A DNA stretch of 64,000 bases, taken from contig JAPTYK010000001.1 of the NCBI GenBank assembly GCA_026913215.1, positions 7,068,001 through 7,132,000 of the forward strand, read 5' to 3'. Positions 42,800 through 55,131 of the stretch are shown piece after piece; position 1 is the stretch's first letter, and each line of letters opens with the position of its first letter. The DNA comes from Streptomyces diastatochromogenes. Lineage in GTDB: Bacteria > Actinomycetota > Actinomycetes > Streptomycetales > Streptomycetaceae. The position numbers were made by a program, and so were the translations under genes. The notes under the pieces were generated by a model. It ran no database searches. It was given only the letters and a program-made list of their open reading frames with translations, and had not been told where the DNA came from.

Positions 42800-43811
42800 T
42801 CAGGCCGAGGTCGAGAGGTTCGCGTGGTGCACGGCGTACCGGAAGGGCCGTCCGGAGCAGTAGCGCTCGACCTCGTCGAGGGCGCTCGCGGTGATCCGCC
42901 GGAGTTCGCCGCCGAGGGAGCCCGCGATGTGCGGGGTCAGCAGGACGTTCGGCAGGGAGTAGAGGGGCGAGTCCGGGGGCAGCACCTCGGGTTCGGTGAC
43001 GTCGACGACGGCGTGGAGGCGTCCGGCCACCGCTTCGGCGGTCAGGGCCTCGGTGTCGACGAGGGACCCCCGTGCCGTGTTGACGAGCGTCGCGCCGTCG
43101 GGCATGAGGGACAGCCTGCGGGCGTCCATCAGGTGACGGGTCTCGGGCAGCGCGGGCGCGTGCAGGGAGACGACGTCCGAGGCGGCGACCAGTTCGTCGA
43201 GCGCCACGTGCCGGGCACCGAGCGCCGCCGCCCGCGCGGCGTCGACGTGGGGTCGGCGAGCAGCAGCTCCAGGTCGTGGGGCCGCAGCAGTTCGAGCACC
43301 TTGCGCCCGACGAGCGAGGCGCCGACCACGCCCACGGTCCGGCGGTAGTTGCCGAAGCCGGGAAGTGCCGGGCCCAGTCGAGCGGGGCGCGCCGCTCGCG
43401 GTAGAGGGCGCCGATGTCGAGGACCCGCTTGTTGGCGAAGAGGACCGCCGCGACCGTGTACTCGGCGACGGGCACGGCGTTGGCGGCGGCGGCCGAGGAC
43501 ACCGCGAGCCCGCGGTCCCAGCACGCCCGGGTCACATGGTGCTTGACGCTTCCGGCCGCGTGGACCACCGCCTTGAGGGCGGGGGCGCGGGCCAGCACGT
43601 CCTCGTCGAGGACGGGACAGCCCCAGGAGGTGATGAGGATCTCCGCCTCGGCCAGCGAGGGTTCGTGGGCGAGGTCCTCGGCCACGTGGTCCGGGTCGAT
43701 GTCGACGTACGCGGTCAGACGCCGGCACTCCTCGGGCGGGAACAGCGCGTCCCGGTGGCGCCGGCCCATGGCGAACAGGGCGCGCGGACGGACGGTCGGG
43801 TTCGGGCGCAT
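42800..43811 (-). CDS. D-isomer 2-hydroxyacid dehydrogenase
   Basis: About 337 residues. The NAD-binding loop is VGVVGASLVGRKVLELL; the catalytic Arg is in LVNTARGSLVDTEAL, Glu in VTEPEVLPPDSPL, and His in LLTPHIAGSLGG. It reduces a 2-keto acid or oxidizes a D-2-hydroxy acid with NAD(P). Two single-base losses near 43365 and 43245 split the sequence, and the frames join continuously. It follows the permease gene by 22 bases and is part of the sugar operon, where it could act on a sugar acid or a downstream keto acid. Confidence 0.87.
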
Positions 43812-43833
43812 GGGGAACTCCTCGGGGGTCGGC

Positions 43834-44699
43834 CTACTTGACGGCGCCGGCGGTCATGCCGGACTTCCAGAACCGCTGCAGCATCAGGAAGAGCGCGATC
43901 AGCGGGGCCACCGCGACCAGCGAGCCGGCGACGGCCAGCAGGTAGTCCTCGGGGTGGCCCTGGGAGAGCGCGGACGAGTACCAGACGTAGAGCCCGAGGT
44001 TGACCGGGTACAGGTCCTGGTCGGAGAGCATCACCAGGGGCAGGAAGAAGCTGTTCCAGATCTGGGTGAACTGGAAGAGGAAGATGGTCACGAAGCCGGG
44101 CGCGAGCATCGGAAGGCGATGGTGCGGAAGGCCCGGAACTCGCTCGCCCCGTCCATCCGCGCGGCCTCCAGGACCTCGTCCGGCACGTAGGCCGCGCTGA
44201 AGACCCGCGCCAGGTACACGCCGAACGGGAAGACGAGGCCGGGGAGGAACACGCTCCAGAAGGTGTTGACGAGACCGGCCTCGGCCGCGAGCAGGTACAG
44301 GGGGATCGCCAGGGCCGTACCGGGCACCATCACGCCGAGCAGCACGAGCGAGAACAGCCGCTCCTTGCCGGGGAAGGCGAGCTTGTCGAACGCGTAGCCG
44401 GCCGCGACGCCGAACACCGCCGCGAGCAGTGCCCCGACGCCCGCGTACGCCACGGTGTTGAGCACCCAGCGCAGATAGACGCCGTCGTCCGCCGTGAAGA
44501 GCCGCTCCAGGTTCTCCGCGAGGCGCATCTCGCGGCCCGGGGCGAAGCCGTTGGTGCCGAAGAGGTCCGCGCGGCTCTTGGTGGACGACAGCAGCAGCCA
44601 GGTCAGGGGCAGCAGGGTGTAGAGGGTGGCGAGGGCGAGGAGCGCGGTCACCCCGGTCTTGGACAGCAGGGCCGAACGCGGTGCGGAGGGGGTGGTCAC
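43834..44699 (-). CDS. Sugar ABC transporter permease (MalG-type)
   Basis: About 288 residues with six membrane helices and the inner-membrane EAA loop EAARMDGASEFRAFRTIAF. The GTG start at 44699 overlaps the upstream permease stop (GTGA). One G is missing near 44110 (CCGATG), after which the chain reads MLAPGFVTIFLFQFTQIWNS to the end GMTAGAVK. It forms the import channel with the MalF-type partner. No ATPase gene lies nearby; streptomycetes often use the shared ATPase MsiK for such importers. Confidence 0.9.
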
Positions 44700-45592
44700 G
44701 GCTTGCTCCCGCGGCGTGAGATACGGGTGACGGCGAACGACAGCACGGCGGCGAACAGGGCGATGAGCAGGGAGGCCGCCGCGGCCAGGCCGAAGTCGTC
44801 GTTCTGGAAGGCGGCCGTCTGGACGTACATGTTGGGCGTCCAGCTGCTGCCGATCGCGCTGGACGCGTTGTAGACGACCTTCGGTTCGGTGAAGAGCTGG
44901 ATCGACCCGATGACGGTGAACAGGACCGCGAGCGCCACGGCGGGGCGGATCATCGGGACCTTGACGGACAGCGCGGTGCGTACGGCGCCGGCTCCGTCGA
45001 CCCTGGCGGCGTCGAGGGTCTCGCGGGGGACGGCCTGGAGGGCCGCGTAGAAGATGACCATGTTGTAGCCGGTCCACTCCCACACCGCGATGTTCGCGGT
45101 GGAGAGGACGGCGTGGTCGGCCGACAGGAAGTCGAAGCCGAGGCCGCCGGATTCGAGGAGGTCGATCACCGGGCTGAGGCCGGGGGTGTAGAGGTACACC
45201 CAGATCAGCGCGGCGATCAGGCCGGGCACGGCGTGCGGCAGGAAGAGCGCCAGCTGGAAGAAGGACCGGGCCTTGGCGAGACCGGAGTCGAGCAGCAGGG
45301 CGAGGGCGAGCGCCCCGCCGATCATCACGGGGATGTAGACGGCGCAGTACGCGGCGACGACGAGGAATCCGTCGAGGAACTCCGGGTCGGACAGGGCCCG
45401 TACGTAGTTGTCCCATCCGGCGAAGACGCTCTCGGCGCCGCCGAATCCGAGGCCGGAGGTGCGGGTGGTGAACAGGCTGAGCCAGGCCGCGTACAGCAGC
45501 GGGGCGAGGGTGACGGCCGCGAAGAGGCCGAGGAAGGGTGACAGGAGCAGCGCGGCGGTCCTGCGCTGTCCGAGGGTGGACGGGGTCGCCAT
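44696..45592 (-). CDS. Sugar ABC transporter permease (MalF-type)
   Basis: An intact 298-residue permease with six membrane helices. The EAA-like loop is LDAARVDGAGAVRTALSVKV; the first helix is LLLSPFLGLFAAVTLAPLLY. It pairs with the overlapping downstream permease and receives sugar from the lipoprotein encoded upstream. Confidence 0.93.
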   Translation of the reverse strand: MATPSTLGQRRTAALLLSPFLGLFAAVTLAPLLYAAWLSLFTTRTSGLGFGGAESVFAGWDNYVRALSDPEFLDGFLVVAAYCAVYIPVMIGGALALALLLDSGLAKARSFFQLALFLPHAVPGLIAALIWVYLYTPGLSPVIDLLESGGLGFDFLSADHAVLSTANIAVWEWTGYNMVIFYAALQAVPRETLDAARVDGAGAVRTALSVKVPMIRPAVALAVLFTVIGSIQLFTEPKVVYNASSAIGSSWTPNMYVQTAAFQNDDFGLAAAASLLIALFAAVLSFAVTRISRRGSKP

Positions 45593-45670
45593 GACGGCCC
45601 TTTCGGGGTGGGGCGGTGGGTGCCGGTGCCGGCGGCGGACGTGCGGCCGGCACCGGCCGGAGGGGCTGTC

Positions 45671-46983
45671 CTACGGCGCGGTGACCCGCATGCCGCGCTG
45701 CCTCATCTGCGCGACGGTGGTCCGCTCGGCCAGGAGAGCACCTCGGGCAGGGACACCGTGCCGCCGGCGACCTTGGGGAGTTCGTCGACGAGGGCGGTGT
45801 TGGTCGTCCCCATGGCGGGGCCCCAGGTCCAGCCCGGCCGGACGGCGTCGTAGGACGCCTTCCCGACGGCGTAGACGTCCTGCCCGCCGTAGTACGCCGT
45901 CCCGAACGCGGCCTTCGTGACCGGTACGAGCGCCGGGTCGGCGGGGAACATGCTGCTGGTGCCGGAGGACACCCAGGCCTTCATGCCCTCGGGGTCGGTG
46001 GTGATCCACTTGATGAACTCGGCGGCGGCGCCGCTGTTGCGCGAGCCCTTGGGGACGACGAAGGACGAGCCTCCGTACATGGCCGAGGCGGGCTCGCCGT
46101 CCCAGGTGGGGACGGGCGCCAGGGCCCACTTGCCCTTCTGGTCGGGGACGGTCGCCTGCTGCGCTCCGGCGCACCAGCTCGCGCAGACGTAGGCGACGGT
46201 GCGGCCCTTCTGGACGCTCGTCCAGAACGGGTCCAGGGTGCTCAGGGAGCGGACGAGGTCCTCGCGGGCGAGGTCGCCCCAGTAGGCGGCGGCCTTCTTC
46301 GACGGGTCGTCGTCGAGGGTCACCTTCCAGGAGTCCTGCCCGGCGTCGAACCACCGTCCGCCGGCCTGCCAGGCGAGTGCGGTCAGCAGGCCGGGGTTGT
46401 CGGTGAAGAGGACTCCGCCGCGGGCCTCCGGGTCGGCCTTCCGCACCTGCTCGGTCATGTTCCGGTAGGCGGCCCAGGTGGTGGGGACGGCGATCTCGTG
46501 CGCGGTGAAGAAGTCCTTCCGGTACATCATCACCAGGGGAGCCGCGTCGCGGGGGACCGCCCAGGTCCTGCCGCCGAGGTCGACCAGCTGCCGCACGGCC
46601 TCGGGGAACCGGTCCTTCACGAGCGGTCCGAGCGTGCCGCTCAGGTCCTCGATCTTGCCCTGGGAGGCGAACTCCGGCAGGTGGGGGTATTCGACGACCG
46701 CGACGTCGGGGGCTGTGCCGGCCTTCACGGCGTTGGTGAGCTTGGAGTAGTACTCCTGGCCCGACGGGACGGTCTCGAAGGTCACCTGGATGCCGGGGTG
46801 GGTGCGGTTGAAGGCCTCGGCCACGTGGTCCGAGCCCTTGAGGAAGGACCAGAAGGTGACCTTTCCCGTCTTCGCCCCGCCGGCGGAGGCGTCCTGGCCG
46901 CCCGTCCCTCCGCCGCAGGCGGTGAGGAGGAGGGAGAGGGCGGCGACGGATCCGGCCAGGGCGGCCGTTGTTCTGCGAAGCAT
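45671..46983 (-). CDS. Sugar-binding lipoprotein of the ABC transporter
   Basis: About 437 residues. A lipoprotein signal ends in LLLTACGGG (lipidated Cys23); the mature domain is a family 1 solute-binding protein (VTFWSFLKGSDHVAEAFNR, KAGTAPDVAVVEYPHLPEFA). I use the start at 46983; an in-frame extension to 47070 would run through the operator region. One G is missing near 45740, after which the tail reads AERTTVAQMRQRGMRVTAP and ends at TAG 45671-45673. It collects an unknown oligosaccharide outside the membrane. Confidence 0.9.
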
Positions 46984-47059
46984 GATGTGCACCGATCGTT
47001 CGCTGGGGCGTCGAACGGCATCATTTGATAGTTCGAATGCTTCGTCAATGCTTCGTGCT

Positions 47060-47081
47060 TCATTCGACATGAAACGAAAGC
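47060..47081. promoter_or_regulatory. Candidate operator TTCATTCGAC-ATG-AAACGAAAG
   Basis: This stretch, 77-98 bases upstream of the binding-protein start, matches one in front of the regulator gene (TTCACTCGAC-AAACGAAAG at 48231-48249) except for one base and a three-base insert. Nearby TGCTTCGT occurs twice (47039, 47051). A motif shared by the two promoters of one locus is what a local repressor site should look like. Confidence 0.55.
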
Positions 47082-47104
47082 AAGTGATGCGGAAGGGATG
47101 GGGG

Positions 47105-48194
47105 CTAGCCGATCGCGGCCCCGCTGGAGGCCCGCACCCGAAGCTCGGGGCGGAGCAGCAACTCGGCCAGGGGCGCCTCCGGTTCGGCCAGGCGGCGCCT
47201 CATCAGGTCGACCGCCCACGCCCCGACCGCCCGCTTCGGCGGCGCCACCGCGGTGAGGGGGACGTCGCTCAGCTCCGCGACCTCGTCGTCGTACGTCACG
47301 ACGGCCAGGTCCTCCGGAACGCGCAGACCGCGCGCCTGGAGGAGGCCCACGAGCGTGACCGCGTCCAGGTCGTTGTGGACGAGCGCGGCACGGACGTCGC
47401 CCGCCTCGACCGCGCCCACGAGCTCCTCGAACCACTCGGCGGACGGGGAGCCCTCGATCGGGCCGATGCGGTACTCGGGGCCCGTCGGAAGACCCAGGTC
47501 CGCGCAGGCCGACGCGTAACCCTCCCGGATCAAGGGGTGTTGGGCTCTCCGCCCGGGCCACCAGGGCGATCCGCCCGTGCCCGAGCCCGGCGAGGTGCCG
47601 GACCGCCAGGCCCGCGCCATGGGCGTGGTCGGACGCGACCTGTTCGAGGCGGCCCGCCCGCGCCCCGGCCCTGCGGTCCACCAGGACGACCGGCACGTCG
47701 AGGCCCGCGGGCCACTCCTCGGCGGGTTCGAGCCCGGCGCGGGGCATGAGCAGCAGACCGTCCGCGCCCGCCGCCACGAGCCGGCGCGCCTGCTCCTGGT
47801 TGTCCGCCGTCGTCTCCCCGGACACCGCGAGGACGATGCGGACGCCGTGCGCGCGCCGCCTCCTGCACACCGCGGATGATCTCGGGGTAGTAGTAGTCCC
47901 CGGCGGAACGACCAGGCCGAGCACGCACTCCCGGCGTCCCTCCGCCCGCGCCGCCGTCGTCCGCGTCGTCCCCGCCGTCCCCGTCATCCCCGGGGTGGCG
48001 GCCTGCTCCGCCGCCGACGGCGACATCGCGCCGCCGTGCACCCGGACGACGAGCCCGCGGCCCGCCAGATCCCGCACGTCCTGCCGGACGGTGACGGCGG
48101 AGACACCGAGCTCCGCCGCCACGTCCTTCACCGTGATCGTCCCCCGGCGCTCCACCATGCGCAGGATCGCCTCACGCCGCTCTTCCGTCAGCAC
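47105..48194 (-). CDS. Hybrid regulator: DeoR-type HTH with LacI-type sugar sensor
   Basis: About 363 residues. The N-terminal DeoR helix-turn-helix (LTEERREAILRMVERRGTIT, VKDVAAELGVSAVTVRQDVR) is joined to a LacI/periplasmic-binding sensor domain (ETTADNQEQARRLVAAGADG, VLVDRRAGARAGRLEQVASD, LVHNDLDAVTLVGLLQARGL). This combination is known in actinobacterial sugar loci. GTG 48194 has AAGGGGAG upstream. Losses near 47545, 47855 and 47900 shift the middle. It heads the sugar operon and is expected to repress it until the sugar binds. Confidence 0.85.
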
Positions 48195-48208
48195 CCGACT
48201 CCCCTTCT

Positions 48209-48249
48209 GTCGCGAGTGAAGTCGTTTTCTTTCACTCGACAAACGAAAG
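48209..48249. promoter_or_regulatory. Candidate autoregulatory operator of the hybrid regulator
   Basis: GAGTGAA (48214-48220) and TTCACTC (48231-48237) form an inverted repeat with a ten-base spacer; the second arm continues as TTCACTCGAC-AAACGAAAG, matching the site at 47060-47081. It lies 15-55 bases upstream of the regulator start. Confidence 0.55.
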
Positions 48250-48295
48250 ATATCAACGAAGGTGCGGTGGCCCCGCCGATCCCGCGCGGAGAGAG

Positions 48296-49114
48296 TCAGG
48301 CCCCCGCGGCCTCGCCGCTCTCGAAGGCGCGCAGCAGATCGGCGGCGACGCTCACGGCGATCGTCGCCGGCTCCTTGCCGGAGATGTCGGCGAGACCGAT
48401 CGGGGTCTTGATGCGGTCGATGGCGGCCTCGTCGTGACCGCCCTCGGTGGCGAGGCGCCTGCGGAACCTCGCCCACTTGGCCGCCGACCCGATCAGCCCG
48501 ACGGAGCCGAGGTGGGGGGTGCGCAGGGCGGCGTCGCACAGGGCCGCGTCCTCGGCGTGGTCATGGGTCATGATCAGGACGTGGGTGCCGGGGGGAAGGT
48601 CCTCCAGGACCTCCTCGGGCAGCAGGGGGGTGTGGTGCACGCGCACCTGTGCCACGGCGTCCGCGAGCACGGCGAGGCGCTCCTCGGCGAGGGTGTCGGC
48701 ACGGCTGTCGACCAGGTGGAGGTCGAGGTCGTGACGGGCCAGGATGCGGGCCAGTTCGAGGCCGACGTGGCCGACGCCGAAGATCGCCACCGCCCGGACC
48801 ACCGGCAGCGGTTCGAGCAGCACGGAGACCGTGCCGCCGCAGCACTGCACGCCGTGGCGGTTGGTCACCTTGTCGTTCAGGGCGAAGTCGATCAGCTCGG
48901 GCTCCGCCACGGAGGCGGCGATCATCTCCCGGGCCCGGTCGATCGCGACGGCCTCCACGTTGCCGCCGCCGATCGAGCCCCAGGTCTCGCCGCCTCCGAC
49001 CACGAGCTTCGCGCCGGCGTCGCGCGGGGCGTGGCCGCGCACGGCCGCGACGGTCACGAGCACGCCGGACTCCCGGCGTGCCCGCAGCCGCGCGACCGCG
49101 GCGAACCACGTCAT
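48296..49114 (-). CDS. xdhC: XdhC, molybdenum-cofactor insertion/sulfuration protein
   Basis: An intact 272-residue XdhC family protein. The Cys motif GVQCCGGTVSVLLEPLP is in the N-terminal domain, and a Rossmann domain begins AIFGVGHVGLELARILARHD. XdhC binds the molybdenum cofactor, aids its sulfuration and loads it into XdhB. ATG 49114 lies one base after the xdhB stop; a GTG at 49123 inside xdhB is also possible. Confidence 0.93.
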   Translation of the reverse strand: MTWFAAVARLRARRESGVLVTVAAVRGHAPRDAGAKLVVGGGETWGSIGGGNVEAVAIDRAREMIAASVAEPELIDFALNDKVTNRHGVQCCGGTVSVLLEPLPVVRAVAIFGVGHVGLELARILARHDLDLHLVDSRADTLAEERLAVLADAVAQVRVHHTPLLPEEVLEDLPPGTHVLIMTHDHAEDAALCDAALRTPHLGSVGLIGSAAKWARFRRRLATEGGHDEAAIDRIKTPIGLADISGKEPATIAVSVAADLLRAFESGEAAGA

Positions 49115-49115
49115 G

Positions 49116-51463
<2,348 letters not shown>

Positions 51464-51467
<4 letters not shown>

Positions 51468-52917
51468 GACGACACCGCCTCGGTGGTTCGCGCGTACAGC
51501 TTCAACAGGCTCTGGCCGAGCATCGCGGAGCGGTACGCGGCGCTCGCCCGGTGGTCGTCCATCGGCGTGCCCTCGTCCCGCAGCACCGGCGCCACGGCCT
51601 CCACGGTCCGTGCCGTCCACGGCCTGCCCTCCAGGGCCGCCTCGGTGGCGAGGGCGCGGATCGGGGTGGCGGCGACGCCGCCCAGGCCGATGCGGGCCCT
51701 GCGGACGATCCCGTCCTGGACGTCGAGCGCGAAGGCGACCGCGACGCTGGAGATGTCGTCGAAGCGCCGCTTGGCGATCTTGTGGAAGGCCACGAGCGGC
51801 GACAGCGGCAGCGGGACGCGCACCGCGCGGATCAGCTCGCCGGGGCGGCGCACGCTCTGCCGGTAGCCGGTGAAGTACTCCGCGAGGGGACCTCGCGCTC
51901 GCCGTCGGCGTCGGCGAGCACCACCGACGCGTCGAGGGCGAGCAGCGCGGGCGGGCTGTCCCCGATGGGGGAGCCGGTGCCCAGGTTGCCGCCGAGGGTC
52001 GCGCCGTTGCGGATGAGTCGGGAGGCGAACTGCGGGAACAGCTCGGCGAGCAGGGGGACTTCGCCGTCGAGGCGGCGCTCGATCTCGGTGAGGGTCAGCG
52101 CCGCGCCGATCTCGATGAAGCCGGACTCGACGCGCAGCTCACGCAGTTCGGGCAGCCGGTCGACGGCGATCACGCAACTCGCGCGCCGGGAGCGGATGTT
52201 CACCTCGACGCCCCAGTCGGTGGACCCGGCGACCACCACCGCGTCGGGCCGCTCGCGCAGCAGCCGCAGCGTCTCGGCCAGGGTGTCCTTCCGGAGGAAC
52301 ACCTGGTCGTCCTGGGCATACGCGGTGGCGACCGGCGCGGGCGGGTCCTCTCGCGGCGCCGCGCGAGGGGTCCCCGTCGGCGGGCGCGCCGACGGCGAAC
52401 GCGGCGTCGCGGATGGGGCGGTAGCCCGTGCAGCGGCACAGGTTCCCGCTCAGCGCGTGCAGGTCGAAGCCGTTCGGCCCGTGCTCGGCGTCGCCCTCCG
52501 CGGCCGGGTGGGCGCAGCGGTCGGGCCGGTAGTACTCGGCGGCCATGCTGCAGACGAACCCCGGTGTGCAGTAACCGCATTGGGATCCGCCGCGACCGCC
52601 ATCTCCTCCTGTACGGGGTGCAGGACGGGCGCGGTGCCGGGCGCGCCGGCGGTGGCGAGGCCCTCGGAGGTGACGACCTCCTGGCCGTCGAGCGAGGCGA
52701 CCGGCACCAGACAGGCGTTGACCGCCACCCAGTCGGTGGGCTTGTTCACCCCCGGCCGGGCGACCAGGACCGAACAGGCGCCGCACTCGCCCTCGGCGCA
52801 GCCCTCCTTGGTGCCGGTGAGACCGCGCTCGCGCAGGAAGTCCAGCACCGTGGTGTGGGGTGCTGCCGGTGCGATCGGTGTCTCTTCTCCGTTGACGGTG
52901 ATGCGCGCCGCTACCAT
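51464..52917 (-). CDS. xdhA: Xanthine dehydrogenase Fe-S/FAD subunit XdhA
   Basis: About 485 residues. The N-terminal [2Fe-2S] domains (TKEGCAEGECGACSVLVA, GGSQCGYCTPGFVCSMAAEY, SGNLCRCTGYRPIRDA) lead to an FAD domain (VVVAGSTDWGVEVNIRSRRA, NGATLGGNLGTGSPIGDSPP). The fusion is the same as in bacterial XdhA of the two-subunit enzyme. Breaks near 52580, 52300 and 51890 are base losses. It heads a leftward operon, divergent from the monooxygenase gene. Confidence 0.91.
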
Positions 52918-53103
52918 GACGGGCCCTCGATTCGGTGCGCGATGGGTCGATTCCTCATGTTCGCCAATGTCGGCAGCTTTCTGTGTGCGGACGCGCCACG
53001 GCGGAGGAGCGGGCGCGGAACGGCGCGCGTCGGCGGCGCGCCGGAAACGGTGAAGGGGAACAACGGGGGCGTGCCCGGGGACGGGCACGGCGGAACGGCG
53101 TCG

Positions 53104-53181
53104 TCAGCAGCCGTGGGCGATGCGACCCGGAACCCAGACCGTGCTGTGGGCGAGGCGGCTCAGGTCGGAGCTGGTGTTCAT
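53104..53181 (-). CDS. Small open frame upstream of xdhA, possible leader peptide
   Basis: A 25-codon frame, MNTSSDLSRLAHSTVW then VPGRIAHGC and TGA, preceded by AGAGGAGG ten bases from its ATG. It lies 186 bases upstream of xdhA on the same strand and ends in Cys like many streptomycete leader peptides, but lacks the TRRHVD core. It may be a leader, a translated small protein or chance. The gap 52918-53377 holds nothing else coding that I can support. Confidence 0.4.
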   Translation of the reverse strand: MNTSSDLSRLAHSTVWVPGRIAHGC

Positions 53182-53292
53182 CCGCCGGTCGCCTCCTCTC
53201 GGTCGTCATGGGTCGAGGCTGCAAATTAATGCCGGGCGATCACCGGGGTCAAGAGCCGTCCGAGCTGTGTACATCTCGAAAATGGATGACTC

Positions 53293-53312
53293 CCAACTGA
53301 AACATCTGTTGG
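53293..53312. promoter_or_regulatory. Inverted repeat CCAAC-N10-GTTGG
   Basis: A five-base dyad with a ten-base AT-rich spacer lies 66 bases before the monooxygenase start, in the divergent region shared with xdhABC. It is a candidate binding site for a regulator of either operon, for example the LysR protein encoded at the far end of the rightward operon. Confidence 0.4.
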
Positions 53313-53377
53313 ACGGTTCCGCGGGCCGCTCAAGGATGGGCCGTGCGGTCGCACAGTCCACGAGAGCGGAGGCAGAC

Positions 53378-54638
53378 ATGCCGCACGAAGAGACCGAAGT
53401 CGTCGTCGTCGGGGCCGGGCAGGCGGGTGTCGCGATGAGCGAGCACCTGGGCGCCCACGGCATCCCGCACACCGTCCTGGAACGGCACCGGATCGCCGAG
53501 CGCTGGCGCTCCGAGCGCTGGGACTCCCTGGTCGCGAACGGGCCCGCGTGGCACGACCGCTTCCCCGGACTGGAGTTCACCGACGTCGACCCCGACGGCT
53601 TCGCGACGAAGGAGCAGGTCGCCGACTACTTCGTCGCGTACGCCGAGAAGACGGGCGCCCCGGTCCGCACCGGCGTCGAGGTGACCTCGGTGCGCAGGCA
53701 CGCCGCCGTCCCGGCTTCCGCGTCGAGACCTCGCGGGGCACGATCGACGCGCGCTTCGTCGTGGCCGCGACCGGGGCCTTCCAGCGGCCCGTGATCCCGC
53801 CCGTCGTGCCGGACGGCGCCGTCCCCGCCCAGATCCACTCCAGCGCGTACCGCAACCCGGAACAGCTGCCCGAGGGCGCCGTCCTCGTCGTCGGGGCCGG
53901 TTCCTCGGGGTCCAGATCGCCGACGAACTGCGCCGGTCCGGCCGCCGGGTCCTCCTCTCGGTCGGCCCGCACGACCGTCCGCCCCGCGCGTACCGGGGAC
54001 GCGACTTCTGCTGGTGGCTCGGCGTCCTCGGCATCTGGGACGCGCAGACGCCTCCCCAGGGCGCCGAACACGTCACCATCGCGGTCAGCGGCGCGCGCGG
54101 CGGCCACACGGTGGACTTCCGGGACCTCGCGGCCTCCGGCATCGAACTCGTCGGCCTGACCGCCTCCTACGACGACGGCGTCCTGGGCTTCGCGCCGGAC
54201 CTCGCCGAGAACATCGCCTTCGGCGACGCCCGGTACCTGGAGTTCCTGCGGGCCGCCGACGCGTACGCCGAGCGCAACGGCCTCGACCTCCCGGAGGAGC
54301 CGGAGGCCCACGTCCTCGGACCGGACCCGGAGTGCGTGACCAGCCCCCGCCTGGAGCTCGACCTGAACGAGGCAGGCGTCACCTCCCTCGTCTGGGCGAC
54401 GGGCTTCGCGAGCGACTACGGCTGGCTCGACGTCGACGCGTTCGACGAGAACGGCCGCCCGGACCAGCGCCGGGGCGTGTCCGCCGAGCCCGGCGTGTAC
54501 TTCCTCGGCCTGCCCTGGCTGTCCCGCCGCGGGTCGAGCTTCATCTGGGGCGTCTGGCACGACGCCCGGTACGTCGCCGACCACATCGCCCGGCAGCGCG
54601 GCTATCTCGCGTACGACCCCACCCACCGGAAGCACTGA
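53378..54638 (+). CDS. Flavin-dependent monooxygenase (FMO/BVMO-like)
   Basis: About 421 residues with two nucleotide-binding folds: FAD at VVVVGAGQAGVAMSEHL and NADPH at VLVVGAGSSGVQIADEL. The linking motifs FVVAATGAFQRPVIPPVV and LVWATGFASDYGWLDVDAF fit flavin monooxygenases related to YUCCA/BVMO enzymes. It inserts oxygen using NADPH and O2; the substrate is unknown. Losses near 53705 and 53908 break the frame. ATG 53378 follows GCGGAGG. First gene of the operon; RidA follows after ten bases. Confidence 0.87.
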
Positions 54639-54648
54639 GGAGCCGACC

Positions 54649-55131
54649 ATGACCTCCACGCACGCGAACACGCCCTCGAAGACGCCCCCCGACGCCCCGG
54701 TCGTCGTCGGCGGGCACACCAGGATCCGCCCGTTCAACACCCGCGCGACCTACCCCGAGCAGAACCTCGACAACGACCTCTGCCAGGCCGTCGTCGCCGG
54801 GAACACGGTGTACGTCCGGGGCCAGATCGGCCAGGACCTCGACACCAGCGAGTCCGTCGGCATCGGCGACGCCGAGGCCCAGGCCGAGCGCGCCATGGCC
54901 AACATCACGATGCTGCTCGAAGAGGCGGGCAGCCGCGTGGAGCACCTGGTCAAGCTGACGATCTACCTGATCGACCCGCGCTACCGCGAGGCCGTCTACC
55001 GCACCGTGGGCCGCTGGACCAAGGGCGTCCACCCCATCTCCACGGGCCTGGTGGTCTCCGCCCTCGCCCGCCCGGAGTGGCTGTGCGAGATCGACGCGAT
55101 CGCCGTGATCCCCGAGGAGGGACGGGCGTGA
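54649..55131 (+). CDS. RidA/YjgF-family protein
   Basis: An intact 160-residue protein of the RidA family (NTRATYPEQNLDNDLCQAVV, VYVRGQIGQDL, EHLVKLTIYLIDPRYREAVY). The N-terminal extension of about 25 residues is longer than in the core family. RidA proteins hydrolyse reactive imines/enamines; members inside catabolic operons often act on a pathway-specific imine. It overlaps the next gene by four bases (GTGA). Confidence 0.9.
   Translation: MTSTHANTPSKTPPDAPVVVGGHTRIRPFNTRATYPEQNLDNDLCQAVVAGNTVYVRGQIGQDLDTSESVGIGDAEAQAERAMANITMLLEEAGSRVEHLVKLTIYLIDPRYREAVYRTVGRWTKGVHPISTGLVVSALARPEWLCEIDAIAVIPEEGRA

Noticed and set aside
46984..47070. An earlier start for the sugar-binding lipoprotein
   Set aside because: It would put 29 extra residues before the lipoprotein signal and translate the operator region.
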